Source: Paenibacillus_L residui
GTDB lineage: Bacteria; Bacillota; Bacilli; Paenibacillales; NBRC-103111
Reading direction: 5' to 3'
Length of the DNA stretch: 64,000 nucleotides
Assembly (NCBI RefSeq): GCF_042677205.1
Contig: NZ_JBHTIU010000089.1
Span: 1 to 64,000 of the forward strand
In this document: positions 54,343-63,108 of the stretch, piece by piece
Layout of the letters: each line of letters starts with the position of its first letter
Position numbering within the stretch: position 1 is the first letter of the stretch
Translations under genes and position numbers: made by a program
The notes under the pieces: generated by a model
What the model saw: only the letters and a program-made list of their open reading frames with translations
Databases searched by the model: none
What the model was told of the DNA's origin: nothing

Positions 54343-54963
54343 TTACACATTGTAGATGATTCCCGTTTTAACCTTCTGAAGCAGTTTATCCTTAAAGTTT
54401 GCAAAATCTTCGGCTCCTCTGATTTGCCCTTCTTCCGCGAGTTTTCTCACGAATTTTTGGATTAACAATGCTTTTTCATATTTTTGGGCTAATTCTTCAC
54501 TTTCCCAGTATTCATCCTCTGATAATCCCGACATTTTGACCAAATTATCTCTTATTTGTTTCATTGCAGGATCATGTTCAGGATCGTCCAGAAGCTCTCT
54601 CAAATGGGTAATGTAATCCGTTATTTCCTGTTTGCTTACGAAAAGCCCCTCTTCCCGCGCCAAGTTGACAACCAGCGCTTCCTTGATCATTTCGTGAATG
54701 ATGTCTTTATCGGTCATATCAATGGTTACGTTATTCATTTTTTCACTAAACGCAAGATTTGCTTTGAATAGGGCAAAGTCTTTGGAATAGATTTCAAAAT
54801 CAGGCCCCTGGGCGATAATCCTATCGGGTGCCTCTTTCACTTGATGGTCGATGTCGACAAACATTTCATCCACAGAAGGCACATTATTAGCATACAGAAC
54901 GCTTCCGGTAATTATGACAGCAAGTGTTAGGGCAGAAACCACCATCCAACTGATTCTTCCCAT
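54343..54963 (-). CDS. SurA-like secreted or anchored protein without PPIase domain
   Basis: 206 residues. An N-terminal membrane helix (about 7-25) is followed by a helical SurA-N-like region (DFEIYSKDFALFKANLAFSE, then DIIHEMIKEALVVNLAREEG). The usual parvulin domain is absent. Possibly a chaperone fragment or a small envelope-assembly protein. The start follows gggggtgggagcaag. Confidence 0.65.
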   Translation of the reverse strand: MGRISWMVVSALTLAVIITGSVLYANNVPSVDEMFVDIDHQVKEAPDRIIAQGPDFEIYSKDFALFKANLAFSEKMNNVTIDMTDKDIIHEMIKEALVVNLAREEGLFVSKQEITDYITHLRELLDDPEHDPAMKQIRDNLVKMSGLSEDEYWESEELAQKYEKALLIQKFVRKLAEEGQIRGAEDFANFKDKLLQKVKTGIIYNV

Positions 54964-55064
54964 CTTGCTCCCACCCCCTCGCTTCCTTAATCGCTTCTAT
55001 AGTTATAGACAACTTTATAAAGGACTTTATCACGATATAAGAGGAATTGCTAAAAATATAGAAG

Positions 55065-55727
55065 TCAGGACCAGCGCGTCCAGTATCCTTCCCATTGCGA
55101 ATAAGGCTCTTTGATATCCTCCCCATGACAGACCGTCAGCAGCTTTGGCTTCAGCTCTTCAATAACCGCTCCGCTGCGGACCGCCGTTTGCATGTCCGCC
55201 GTGAACATGGGGATCGGCCGGGCTAGCCTGCCCCTCCGGGTGGTGAACAAATCGCCGCCGATCAGAACCCCATCTTCCTTATGATAATAAGCGACATGCC
55301 CTGGGGAGTGCCCCGGTGTCCACAAGGGAAGGAGACCTTCCAACGGCTGCAGCCTTCCTTCGGATTCCTGGAGCAATGGGGAAGCCATCCCTTTATCAAT
55401 AGTTGTCTGAGCCTTCTTCCGGCCGGGATAAGGCATATCCCCTTCCGCATATTGCAGCTCCTCTCTATGAATGTACACCGGAGCCGAGGTATGGCGAACG
55501 ACTTCTTTAACCGAACCGACATGATCGGAATGCCCGTGCGTCAACAAAATCTTCTTTAAAGGCAAGTTCAGCTCCTTAATTTGCTTCAAGATCCCTGTCG
55601 CCATCTTCGGAATTCCGCCATCGATCAGAATGAGGCCATCTTCGCTGCGGACAAACCATACATTGACCGGAATAATCATCCATATTCCAAGCTTCCAAAT
55701 ATTTGGAGAAATTTGCGTAATCTTCAT
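55065..55727 (-). CDS. Metallo-beta-lactamase-fold hydrolase
   Basis: 220 residues. LTHGHSDHVGS (about 59-69) and later TPGHSPGHVAYY (about 134-145) and a C-terminal CHGED provide the His/Asp ligands of two zincs. The glyoxalase II or lactonase type is likely; substrate unknown. It sits directly after the TetR gene (the TetR stop and this ATG nearly touch), so the two form one unit. Confidence 0.85.
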   Translation of the reverse strand: MKITQISPNIWKLGIWMIIPVNVWFVRSEDGLILIDGGIPKMATGILKQIKELNLPLKKILLTHGHSDHVGSVKEVVRHTSAPVYIHREELQYAEGDMPYPGRKKAQTTIDKGMASPLLQESEGRLQPLEGLLPLWTPGHSPGHVAYYHKEDGVLIGGDLFTTRRGRLARPIPMFTADMQTAVRSGAVIEELKPKLLTVCHGEDIKEPYSQWEGYWTRWS

Positions 55728-55728
55728 G

Positions 55729-56358
55729 TTATTGGTTTCCTCCCCGTTTCGCTTGAATACCCGCCACGAATATTTCGGTGCCCTGCGTTACCAGGGGCAT
55801 AACTCTCGAAAGCAGTTGAGCCAGCGGCTCTTCATTGTACATATAAGTAGACACGATTCCTTGCAGCATATAATAGTAGATACGCGCATAGGACAGCAGT
55901 TCCTCGGCAGAAGCATCGGGAAAATTCCACGCTATCCCCTGCTTCAGGTCGGCAAACAATTCATTGCGGATCCGGTTGATCATAAGCCCCGGTTCCGGCT
56001 CATCCACCCTCTCTGCCTTCAGCATAAACAACACATTTACCATGTTCCGCCGGCGCAAACAGAATAATATAAACTTCTCTCCAAGCTGAGTAAGAGTGCG
56101 CAGGGGCTCCTTGTGCCCTACCTGCTGCAGACGCTTGAATTCCTCCTCCAGATTTTGCAGGGGAGGAAGCACCAAATGATGAAGCAAAGCTTCCTTGTCC
56201 TGAAAATATAAATAAATAGTCGTATGCGAGCATCCCGCTTCCTTGGCGATTTCCCGCATTGTTACCGATTTGAAGCCCTTGGCCGCGAAGAGGCTCCCCG
56301 CTGCTTCCAGTATGGCTTGTTTGGTCTCTTCTGATCTTTTACTCTGCCGATTCGACAT
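55729..56358 (-). CDS. TetR-family transcriptional regulator
   Basis: 209 residues. The N-terminal helix-turn-helix (about 14-60, ILEAAGSLFAAKGFKSVTMR and the recognition stretch AGCSHTTIYLYFQDKEALLH) is followed by a helical ligand domain. It is divergent from the ABC exporter genes, with a large palindrome between them, so it very likely represses both units until a ligand binds. Confidence 0.93.
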   Translation of the reverse strand: MSNRQSKRSEETKQAILEAAGSLFAAKGFKSVTMREIAKEAGCSHTTIYLYFQDKEALLHHLVLPPLQNLEEEFKRLQQVGHKEPLRTLTQLGEKFILFCLRRRNMVNVLFMLKAERVDEPEPGLMINRIRNELFADLKQGIAWNFPDASAEELLSYARIYYYMLQGIVSTYMYNEEPLAQLLSRVMPLVTQGTEIFVAGIQAKRGGNQ

Positions 56359-56447
56359 GATAGACTCCCCTTCTTTTCTGCTTTGTCATATCCATCTTCG
56401 CCCCTATGAAGGTTGAGTTTTACATACTCTGGCGGTGAAAATGATCA

Positions 56448-56496
56448 AAATTAAACTAACCATTGGTTACATTATAACCACTGGTTAGTTTAATTT
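56448..56496. promoter_or_regulatory. TetR operator palindrome
   Basis: aaattaaactaacca / ggttagtttaattt are 14-bp arms with a further pair of taacc/ggtta motifs in the middle (attggttacattataaccac). It lies 90 bases from the TetR start and 148 from the exporter start, in the 285-base divergent region. The site is much longer than needed for one dimer, suggesting two dimers. Confidence 0.75.
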
Positions 56497-56643
56497 CAAC
56501 GTTTATTTTTCCTCTCTCCAAAACATCTCCGTGAAACCGTTTCGATTATAACGATTTAATCCATTGACAACCTTTTCAAGCCTGATAGAATTAGAGCTAT
56601 CTTTTTATCTTTATATTCCTTTATTTGGGGGAATTTAGATTTC

Positions 56644-57441
56644 ATGAGCAAATATGCTTGGTATGCACTCACTACCTTCAAGAATACCCGCGTTTACAAA
56701 ATGGATGTCTTGTTCCGCGTTATAGGATCCGTCCTAATGGTTATCGCGCTTCGGGAAATTTGGCTGGTCATTTACGGAGAAGGGGACGGACTGGAACAGT
56801 CCACCGGAGTATCCGCCCGCTCTATGGCTTCCTACGCGATGATTTCCGTTATTATGGGAAGGCTTCTCTCCTTCGGAACAGTATGGGAAGTGTCCGATCG
56901 GGTGCGGACGGGAAATATTGTGTTTGATCTGCAGAAGCCCTGGAGCTTTCAGTGGATGCATTTATCCAAAGCGGCCGGGCTGTTTCTTTTTTCCCTATGC
57001 TTCGTCGTTATTCCCTTGGCTCTGGCCATCTTCGTCTTCTATCCTGTTGAATGGCCCGGCGGATGGCATGCGGTCGCCTTTGTACCGAGTGTTATTCTCG
57101 CTTTTCTCCTGGCGTATGCCATTGATTTTATCGTCGGCCTGTTCGCCTTTATTTTTACGGAAATCTGGGGTTTCGATTTTATTAAGGATACGGTTATTCA
57201 GCTGTGCTCGGGTTCCTTCGTTCCTCTATGGTTCTTTCCGGACCTGCTCGCGCAGGTGCTTCGCTGGCTGCCGTTTCAAGGCATCTACAGCATTCCGCTC
57301 TCCCTCTTCATCGGGCGGACGCCGGTCCACCAGATCGTACCCGATTTGCTGTTCCAGGCTGCCTGGGCTTTCATCCTGTTCATCATCGGATATGCGGGAA
57401 TGAAGACCGCTCACCGCATGCTTCTGACGACAGGAGGTTAA
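56644..57441 (+). CDS. ABC-2 type exporter permease, subunit 1
   Basis: 265 residues with six predicted helices, of the ABC2_membrane_6 (DUF990) type. First gene of a three-gene exporter unit that includes a second permease and an ATPase. Such heterodimeric exporters move drugs or glycan/peptide compounds; the substrate is unknown. The start ATG follows gggggaatttagatttc. Its stop overlaps the next gene region as TAATG. Confidence 0.88.
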   Translation: MSKYAWYALTTFKNTRVYKMDVLFRVIGSVLMVIALREIWLVIYGEGDGLEQSTGVSARSMASYAMISVIMGRLLSFGTVWEVSDRVRTGNIVFDLQKPWSFQWMHLSKAAGLFLFSLCFVVIPLALAIFVFYPVEWPGGWHAVAFVPSVILAFLLAYAIDFIVGLFAFIFTEIWGFDFIKDTVIQLCSGSFVPLWFFPDLLAQVLRWLPFQGIYSIPLSLFIGRTPVHQIVPDLLFQAAWAFILFIIGYAGMKTAHRMLLTTGG

Positions 57442-57446
57442 TGCCC

Positions 57447-58247
57447 ATGTGGAGATATATTAAACTGTACGGCTTGCTGCAGGCAGCCAATATCAAATCG
57501 CGATCGGCCTACCCCTTCAACTTTTTTATCGGGGTATTCAGCGTTACCCTTATGGGACTGGCTACCATTTTCTTCACGTGGGTGATTACCCAGCAGGTGC
57601 CTCTAATCGTCGGTTACAACCTATATGAACTGGTATTTCTGCTCAGCCTGTGGAAGCTTCCGCATTCCTTGTTCATCATTTCCTTCCAGCAAATTTGGAA
57701 CATCGATTATTTAATCCGGGACGGATTTTTCGACCGTTACCTGGTTCGGCCGCTGAATCCGCTATTTCAGTTCTTCGCCTCCCGGTTCCAAATTGCGGGC
57801 ATCGGCGATTTGATCGCCGCCATCGTCGGATTGGTCTATTCTGCTTCCCATATTACCGAATGGACTGTTCCCAAGCTGCTTACCTTGCTGCTGATCGTGG
57901 CCAGCGGAGTCGTCATCGAATGGGCGATCTATACTCTGATCGGATGTACGGCCTTCTGGACACTCCAAGGCTCCGGTCTGCAAAGCATTATTCTGATGCT
58001 GTTCGATCAATTTACCCGCTTTCCGCTGACAGTCTACAACCGGGTGATCCAGATTGTTCTGACCTTTATCGTTCCGATCGCTTTTATTAACTTCTACCCT
58101 TCCTTTTTATTTTTTGAAAATAAAGAGCAGGTGCCCTTCTCGCCGCTGTTTATTTACCTTACCCCGGTCATGGCCCTGTTAATGCTGCTCTTGACGGGTT
58201 GGATTTGGCGCAAAGCGATCAATCATTACAAAGGAGCCGGATCTTAA
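57447..58247 (+). CDS. ABC-2 type exporter permease, subunit 2
   Basis: 266 residues, six predicted helices, DUF990-like. It starts MWRYIKLYGLLQAANIKSRS at the ATG 9 bases after GGAGG; the ATG two codons earlier is too close to that site. It pairs with the preceding permease. The TAA shares its last base with the ATPase start. Confidence 0.88.
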   Translation: MWRYIKLYGLLQAANIKSRSAYPFNFFIGVFSVTLMGLATIFFTWVITQQVPLIVGYNLYELVFLLSLWKLPHSLFIISFQQIWNIDYLIRDGFFDRYLVRPLNPLFQFFASRFQIAGIGDLIAAIVGLVYSASHITEWTVPKLLTLLLIVASGVVIEWAIYTLIGCTAFWTLQGSGLQSIILMLFDQFTRFPLTVYNRVIQIVLTFIVPIAFINFYPSFLFFENKEQVPFSPLFIYLTPVMALLMLLLTGWIWRKAINHYKGAGS

Positions 58248-59266
58248 TGAAAAATGTTATCGAAGTAGAGAAGCTGGTCCGGGAATTTAAAGTACATGGA
58301 GAAGCCCGGGGCTCATTCCGTTTGATCAAGAAGTTGTTTTCCCAAGGCGGAGAACGCAAGCGTGTAGTTGATGAAGTAAGCTTTACTATTCAAAAAGGGG
58401 AATTTATCGGGTATATCGGACCGAATGGCGCCGGTAAATCGACCACCATCAAAATGCTGTCCGGTGTACTCGTTCCGACATCGGGGTCGGTGCGAGTGAT
58501 GGGGTTAGAGCCCCATAAGCAGCGCAAGGAGCATGCCCAGCATATCGGGGTCGTCTTCGGACAGCGGACTCAGCTGTGGTGGGATCTCCCGCTTAAAGAC
58601 TCTTTTTACCTGCTTGGCAAAATCTATAACATCCCCGAGCAGCGCTACAAGGAAAATCTGGACTTGTTTTGCGATATTCTGGATCTCGGTTCCTTCCTGC
58701 ATACTCCTGTCCGGCAGCTTAGTCTCGGGCAAAGAATGAGGGGCGATATAGCCGCTTCTCTGATTCACGACCCGCAGGTTCTGTTCCTGGACGAGCCGAC
58801 AATCGGGCTGGATTTGCTGGCTAAGGAAAGAATTCAAGATTTCCTCCAAACGATTAACCGTGAGAAGAAGATTACCATTCTGCTGACGACACATAACCTG
58901 GACGATATTGAGAAGCTGTGCCGCCGGGTCATCTTTATCGATCATGGGAAAGTTCTGTTCGACGGCAGCTCGTTAGAGATGATCCGCGCCTTCGGGGACA
59001 AAAAATACGTAGTCGTTGAATCCAACGGATGGTCGCCTGAACGATGGAAAGGTCCGGTCCCTGATAAGATAGAGCCGAATGAGCTCTGGTTCGGAGTGGA
59101 GGACGACGCCGAAATCGCCCCCATGATCAGGCGGTTGAGCGACTTGCTCCCCATTCATAACCTCACGGTCAGAGAGCCGAAGATCGAGGACATTATGAAG
59201 GAACTATACAAGCGGACCCATGCAGGCGGTGTACAGTCTACTAAACTCGTCGAGAACGTTGTGTAA
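58247..59266 (+). CDS. ABC exporter ATP-binding protein
   Basis: 339 residues. Walker A GPNGAGKST (about 59-67), the signature LSLGQRMRGDIAAS (about 160-173), Walker B VLFLDEPTIGLDL (about 181-193) and the H-loop TTHNLDD. A C-terminal extension (about 245-339) is typical of the DUF990-linked ATPases. The ATG overlaps the permease stop (TAATG). Confidence 0.92.
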   Translation: MKNVIEVEKLVREFKVHGEARGSFRLIKKLFSQGGERKRVVDEVSFTIQKGEFIGYIGPNGAGKSTTIKMLSGVLVPTSGSVRVMGLEPHKQRKEHAQHIGVVFGQRTQLWWDLPLKDSFYLLGKIYNIPEQRYKENLDLFCDILDLGSFLHTPVRQLSLGQRMRGDIAASLIHDPQVLFLDEPTIGLDLLAKERIQDFLQTINREKKITILLTTHNLDDIEKLCRRVIFIDHGKVLFDGSSLEMIRAFGDKKYVVVESNGWSPERWKGPVPDKIEPNELWFGVEDDAEIAPMIRRLSDLLPIHNLTVREPKIEDIMKELYKRTHAGGVQSTKLVENVV

Positions 59267-59307
59267 ATGCCAGGAATAGATGAACTTATACTTCTTTATA
59301 TTTTAAC

Positions 59308-59350
59308 AAAAGAAGCAGCAGGGACGGATTTACGTCTCTGCTGCTTCTTT
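59308..59350. terminator. Shared terminator of the ABC operon and rpsR
   Basis: aaagaagcagcag / ctgctgcttcttt is a perfect 13-bp stem with a 16-base loop, flanked by A and T tracts, between the convergent exporter operon and rpsR. Confidence 0.85.
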
Positions 59351-59362
59351 AATAGCCGCTTC

Positions 59363-59647
59363 TTACTCAGTTGTGTAAGGAAGCAAAGCTACTTGACGAG
59401 CGCGCTTAATAGCAATCGTAAGCATACGTTGATATTTAGCGGAAGTTCCGGTAACACGGCGAGGAAGAATCTTGCCGCGCTCACTGATGAACTTCTTCAG
59501 CGTCTCGATGTCTTTATAGTCAATGTGTTGAATTTTGTTAACAGTAAAGTAGCAAACTTTACGGCGCTTGTTACGGCCTCCGCGGCCTCTGGAGAAACGA
59601 CGCTCTGTCCGCTCTTCGCCGCCGCTGTTTTCTTTTTTAGTCGTCAT
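59363..59647 (-). CDS. rpsR: 30S ribosomal protein S18
   Basis: 94 residues. The core KVCYFTVNKIQHIDYKDIET and ISERGKILPRRVTGTSAKYQ is typical; the N-terminal extension (ENSGGEERTERRFSRGRGGR) is Arg/Gly-rich. It binds S6 on the 30S platform. It ends the rpsF-ssb-rpsR operon, with 22 bases after ssb. Confidence 0.97.
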   Translation of the reverse strand: MTTKKENSGGEERTERRFSRGRGGRNKRRKVCYFTVNKIQHIDYKDIETLKKFISERGKILPRRVTGTSAKYQRMLTIAIKRARQVALLPYTTE

Positions 59648-59669
59648 CTACGTTTTCAGTCCTTTCTCA

Positions 59670-60128
59670 TTAGAATGGCAGATCATCGTCGGAAATGTCA
59701 ATCGGTTTCCCGTCCGAGAATGGATCATGATTGTCTCGCGGGCTGCTATATCGGTTGTTCCCGGGCATCTCTTCCCTCATTCCGGAGCTCTGTCCCCCGG
59801 CATCCCGGTTGGCCGATTCCAGAAAACGGACATTGTCCGCCACCACTTCCGTCACATAAACTCTGCGGCCTTCATTATTATCATAGTTTCTTACCTGAAT
59901 GCGACCTTCCACTGCGGTCAGTCTTCCTTTGCGCAAGTAGTTGGCGCAGGTTTCGGCGAGCTGCCTCCAGGTCACTATGTTAATAAAGTCGGCTTCTCGT
60001 TCATTATTCTGGTTAGTAAAGGGCCGGTCTACTGCCAGTGTGAACTGGGTTACCGCTACGCCGGTAGGGGTATATCTCAGTTCAGGATCCCGAGTCAGCC
60101 TTCCGATTAGAATAACACGGTTTAACAA
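59670..60128 (-). CDS. ssb: Single-stranded DNA-binding protein
   Basis: 152 residues: an N-terminal OB fold (about 1-105, MLNRVILIGRLTRDPELRYT), a disordered linker and the acidic partner-binding tip DISDDDLPF. Placed between rpsF and rpsR as in most Bacillota. Confidence 0.97.
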   Translation of the reverse strand: MLNRVILIGRLTRDPELRYTPTGVAVTQFTLAVDRPFTNQNNEREADFINIVTWRQLAETCANYLRKGRLTAVEGRIQVRNYDNNEGRRVYVTEVVADNVRFLESANRDAGGQSSGMREEMPGNNRYSSPRDNHDPFSDGKPIDISDDDLPF

Positions 60129-60189
60129 TCTTGTTCCCTCCCCCGCATTTCCGCATAACTGTCACGAATTGTTAAGCAAAGCAATGTTA

Positions 60190-60477
60190 TTACGCTACAA
60201 CGTCATTAACGATCAGGTAACGAATGATTTCATCCGAAATCTTCATTACACGGTCAAGTTCCGCTACAACTTCCGGAGTAGCGTTGAAATTTACCAGTAC
60301 GTAAATTCCGTCGCGGAACTTTTCGATCTCATACGCAAGACGGCGTTTACCCATCACTTCGCTCTTCGTGATCTCTCCACCATTGTTAATGATGCCTTCG
60401 AACTTAGAGATGGCGGCCTCAACCGCTTCTTGTTCGATGTCGGGACGAAGAATGTACATTACTTCATATTTGCGCAT
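60190..60477 (-). CDS. rpsF: 30S ribosomal protein S6
   Basis: 95 residues, MRKYEVMYILRPDIEQEAVE to YLIVNDVVA, with the usual ferredoxin-like fold signature KRRLAYEIEKFRDGIYVLVN. It starts the operon. Its leader (60478 to about 60560) holds small hairpins such as ttccttctgttaagaaggaa that could be the S6:S18 autoregulatory motif. Confidence 0.97.
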   Translation of the reverse strand: MRKYEVMYILRPDIEQEAVEAAISKFEGIINNGGEITKSEVMGKRRLAYEIEKFRDGIYVLVNFNATPEVVAELDRVMKISDEIIRYLIVNDVVA

Positions 60478-60749
60478 GTCGATTCACCTCCTTATGGACT
60501 TAGCGGCCCCCACGCATTCGCCTTAAGCGATGCCTTCCTTCCTTCTTAACAGAAGGAATTAAGCCGGGAGCAAGGAGCAAGAAAGAAATCCATTTCAAAC
60601 TCGCACCATATAAATATACCAAATCCGGGCGCCAATTACAAGAGATGTGCCGTACACTTGCTCGTATGGCCCCCTATAATTGGAATCGCCCCAATTACAT
60701 GGTCTCGCCTCATTCGGACGATAATAGTTAGTACTTGGAGGTGAAAAGG

Positions 60750-60932
60750 ATGGGAGAACAAACCGAATTCAACACCGGCGACAAAGCTCCTAATGATGGA
60801 GAGTATATCGAAATTGGCGAGAACGACTTCCATATGGGCATCAACAATCCCAAGATCATCTCCTTGAAGAAAGGGGAGCGATTCCCGGAGCCGTCCAACC
60901 ATAATCGTAAATGGAAACGAAAAAAACATTAA
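60750..60932 (+). CDS. yjzC: YjzC family small protein
   Basis: 60 residues: MGEQTEFNTGDKAPNDGEYI and the conserved FPEPSNHNRKW end identify YjzC. The ATG follows ttggaggtgaaaagg; an upstream in-frame TTG is part of that site. Function unknown; widespread in sporeformers. Confidence 0.85.
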   Translation: MGEQTEFNTGDKAPNDGEYIEIGENDFHMGINNPKIISLKKGERFPEPSNHNRKWKRKKH

Positions 60933-60945
60933 AGAGGGAACCCTC

Positions 60946-61191
60946 ATGAGAAAAACAGTGACCATCATCTTTACCGTTATTGCCATAGCCATTTGCTTCA
61001 TTCATTATCTTGGCTATGATCCGAAGAATATGATTCTGATCTCCTTAAGCATACCTCTTTGGATCATCCCCTTTTTCACGGACATCGCCCATGTTAACCT
61101 GTTTTTCGCATACGCCTTGACCATTGCGTCCTGGGCGCTGCTTGGATATATTGTCGACCGGTATGTGTTTAGGGCCCGGGCCAGGGATTGA
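60946..61191 (+). CDS. Small membrane protein
   Basis: 81 residues with three predicted helices (about 5-22, 29-46 and 50-72) and a C-terminal RARARD tail. No family was recognised. It follows YjzC by 13 bases with an aaagaggg site, so the two are likely co-transcribed. Confidence 0.65.
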   Translation: MRKTVTIIFTVIAIAICFIHYLGYDPKNMILISLSIPLWIIPFFTDIAHVNLFFAYALTIASWALLGYIVDRYVFRARARD

Positions 61192-61274
61192 TTTCTCTCT
61201 CGCCCTCCCCTCTTATATCACATGGATAAACGGCTATCGCCGTCCTTAGGACGGGTGCGTTTACCGTTGAAATA

Positions 61275-61690
61275 TAAAAAAAGCTCTTAACGGAGCATCT
61301 CGAAGATGAATAACCCGGTATTAGAGGAAGCTTTTTATGCCAATAGGAATCTATATTTTCATCGTATTAATGCTGTAAAGAATTTAAAGATTCCTATGTG
61401 GTAAAAAAAGCTCTTAACGGAGCATCTCGAAGATGAATAACCCGGTATTAGAGGAAGCTTTTTATGCCAATAGGAATCTATATTTTCATCGTATTAATGC
61501 TGTAAAGAACTTAAAGATCCTATGTGGTAAAAAAAGCTCCTAACGGAGCATCTCGAAGATGAATAACCCGGTATTAGAGGAAACTTTTTATGCCAATAGG
61601 AATCTATATTTTCATCGTATTAATGCTGTAAAGAATTTAAAGATCCTATGTGGTAAAAAAAGCTCCTAACGGAGCCTCTTCGAAGACGAA
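61275..61690. repeat. Tandem array of 126-bp structured repeat units
   Basis: The hairpin start gctc(c/t)taacggagc recurs at 61283, 61410, 61536 and 61662, giving three full units of 126-127 bases and the start of a fourth. Each has cgaagatgaataacccggta, a run with ctttttatgccaatagg, catcgtattaatgctgtaaa and a poly-A/poly-T flanked GC hairpin that would be a terminator on the minus strand. Single copies are at 36523 and 47231. The wider 61192-61829 gap holds nothing else but a GC-rich T-run hairpin at 61717-61755. Confidence 0.85.
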
Positions 61691-61829
61691 TAAAACTTAT
61701 ACTTTCTTATATTTTAAAAAAACGCCCCCCTGCGTAATTCGCAAGAAAGCGTTAGTTAACGGAATATGTATAGACCCTGCTCGACCCACCCTCACAACCT
61801 GTAATCTATAAATCACATGGTTGGATAAA

Positions 61830-61920
61830 TGGCGGAAAGGGTGGGATTCGAACCCACGCACGCCTTGCGACGCCTAGCTGATTTCGAGTCAGCCCCCTTG
61901 GACCTCTTGGGTACCTTTCC
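61830..61920 (-). tRNA. tRNA-Ser (anticodon CGA)
   Basis: Cloverleaf on the minus strand: acceptor stem ggaaagg / cctttcc, discriminator G and encoded CCA, anticodon stem ctga / tcag with loop ctcgaaa (anticodon CGA), a long variable arm (about 20 bases, class II), and TPsiC arm gtggg ttcgaat cccac. It reads UCG codons. Confidence 0.95.
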
Positions 61921-61962
61921 GTTTAGCACAAGAAAGATTGTACCATAAGATGCAGGGTAAAA

Positions 61963-62187
61963 TCAACTGAATTGTTGTCCGGGATCGGAAAATTCCGGAT
62001 TGGACCGCAGCACTTTTTTAAGCTTACTTTCAAACTTCGCCCTCGGCACCAGAACACTATGCTTGCACCCGGTGCAGCGGATCCGGATATCCATTCCCAT
62101 ACGAATGATTTCCATTTCATTAGTGCCGCATGGGTGCGGCTTTTTCATCTGGACAACGTCTCCAAGCTGATACTGCTTACGCTCCAT
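61963..62187 (-). CDS. yyzM: DUF951 family protein (YyzM)
   Basis: 74 residues. The motif VVQMKKPHPCGTNEMEIIRM and the later RCTGCKHSVLVPRAKFESKL fit DUF951, whose Cys (C24, C45 and C48 region) are expected to bind zinc. The start at MERKQYQL is preferred. It lies downstream of mscS in the same direction, as in other bacilli. Function unknown. Confidence 0.85.
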   Translation of the reverse strand: MERKQYQLGDVVQMKKPHPCGTNEMEIIRMGMDIRIRCTGCKHSVLVPRAKFESKLKKVLRSNPEFSDPGQQFS

Positions 62188-62212
62188 CTCCCCTGTTTCC
62201 CCCTTCCTTGAC

Positions 62213-63088
62213 TTACGCCGGCATGGCAATTTCGATTTTATGCTGATCCAGTGTTTTCTTCACTTGGGCCAATATTTCTCTCTTCACTTGTTCTTCCTGA
62301 TTAGGCTTGCACTCGGCAACAATCCTCAAGGTTAAATCCGACATCCCCATCGTCTGCATGCCGAGCACTTCCGGCCTGGCTACCAGGAGCTGATTGTCGG
62401 TCATTTCTGCAAACGCCTCTTTCAGATAGAATATTGCTTTATCGACATCGGAATGATAGGAAAGAACAATATCAACAACAGAAAGCGAATTCCGCATCGA
62501 ATAATTCGTTACCTGCGTAATTAAGCCGTTAGGAATAATATAAACCTCTCCTGTCCAACTGGCAATACGCGTCACCCTTAAACCGATTTCCTCTACCGTA
62601 CCTTTATAACTGCCGATTTGGACCGTGTCGCCTACGGCAAACTGATCTTCAAATATAATGAAAAAACCGGTGATCACATCTTTCACCAAGCTTTGTGCTC
62701 CGAAACCGATGGCCAGACCGACGACTCCGGCTCCCGCCAGCAACGGCCCTAAATGCAGTCCAAGCTGACTGAGAATCATCAATATCAGAATAAAATTAAC
62801 CGTATAATTAACGACATTTCCTACAAGCTTGCCTAAAGTTTTGGCCCGCCGCTGACTGAATCTTAACGGATTCTTTTCACGTTCCCTCACAAGTCGGTCC
62901 ACCAGACGTCTGGTGACTGCCTTGACGATTTTACCGAGGAGGAGAATCAGTAATATTTTGATGAGACCGATCAATATTTGATTCCAGGTTTTCGGGCTCA
63001 TGAACGTTTCAACGAGTTGGGAATAAAAATGATGAATTGCATTAGTATTCTCTGTAAGCGCTTCTTGAACAAGTATATTGCTCAGCAC
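62213..63088 (-). CDS. Small-conductance mechanosensitive channel, MscS family
   Basis: 291 residues. Three membrane helices (about 38-58, 90-115 and 115-140), the glycine-rich pore helix LLAGAGVVGLAIGFGAQSLV (about 115-134), then a beta domain (FAVGDTVQIGSYKGTVEEIG) and a C-terminal alpha/beta part. The channel opens under membrane tension, releasing solutes in osmotic downshift. It is the YkuT-type neighbour of yyzM. Confidence 0.93.
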   Translation of the reverse strand: MLSNILVQEALTENTNAIHHFYSQLVETFMSPKTWNQILIGLIKILLILLLGKIVKAVTRRLVDRLVREREKNPLRFSQRRAKTLGKLVGNVVNYTVNFILILMILSQLGLHLGPLLAGAGVVGLAIGFGAQSLVKDVITGFFIIFEDQFAVGDTVQIGSYKGTVEEIGLRVTRIASWTGEVYIIPNGLITQVTNYSMRNSLSVVDIVLSYHSDVDKAIFYLKEAFAEMTDNQLLVARPEVLGMQTMGMSDLTLRIVAECKPNQEEQVKREILAQVKKTLDQHKIEIAMPA

Positions 63089-63108
63089 TTGGTTGTCCTC
63101 CCTGTCCG

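Noticed and set aside
57204..57440. N-terminal extension of the second ABC permease
   Set aside because: It overlaps the first permease gene; the ATG at 57447 with GGAGG at the right spacing explains the start.
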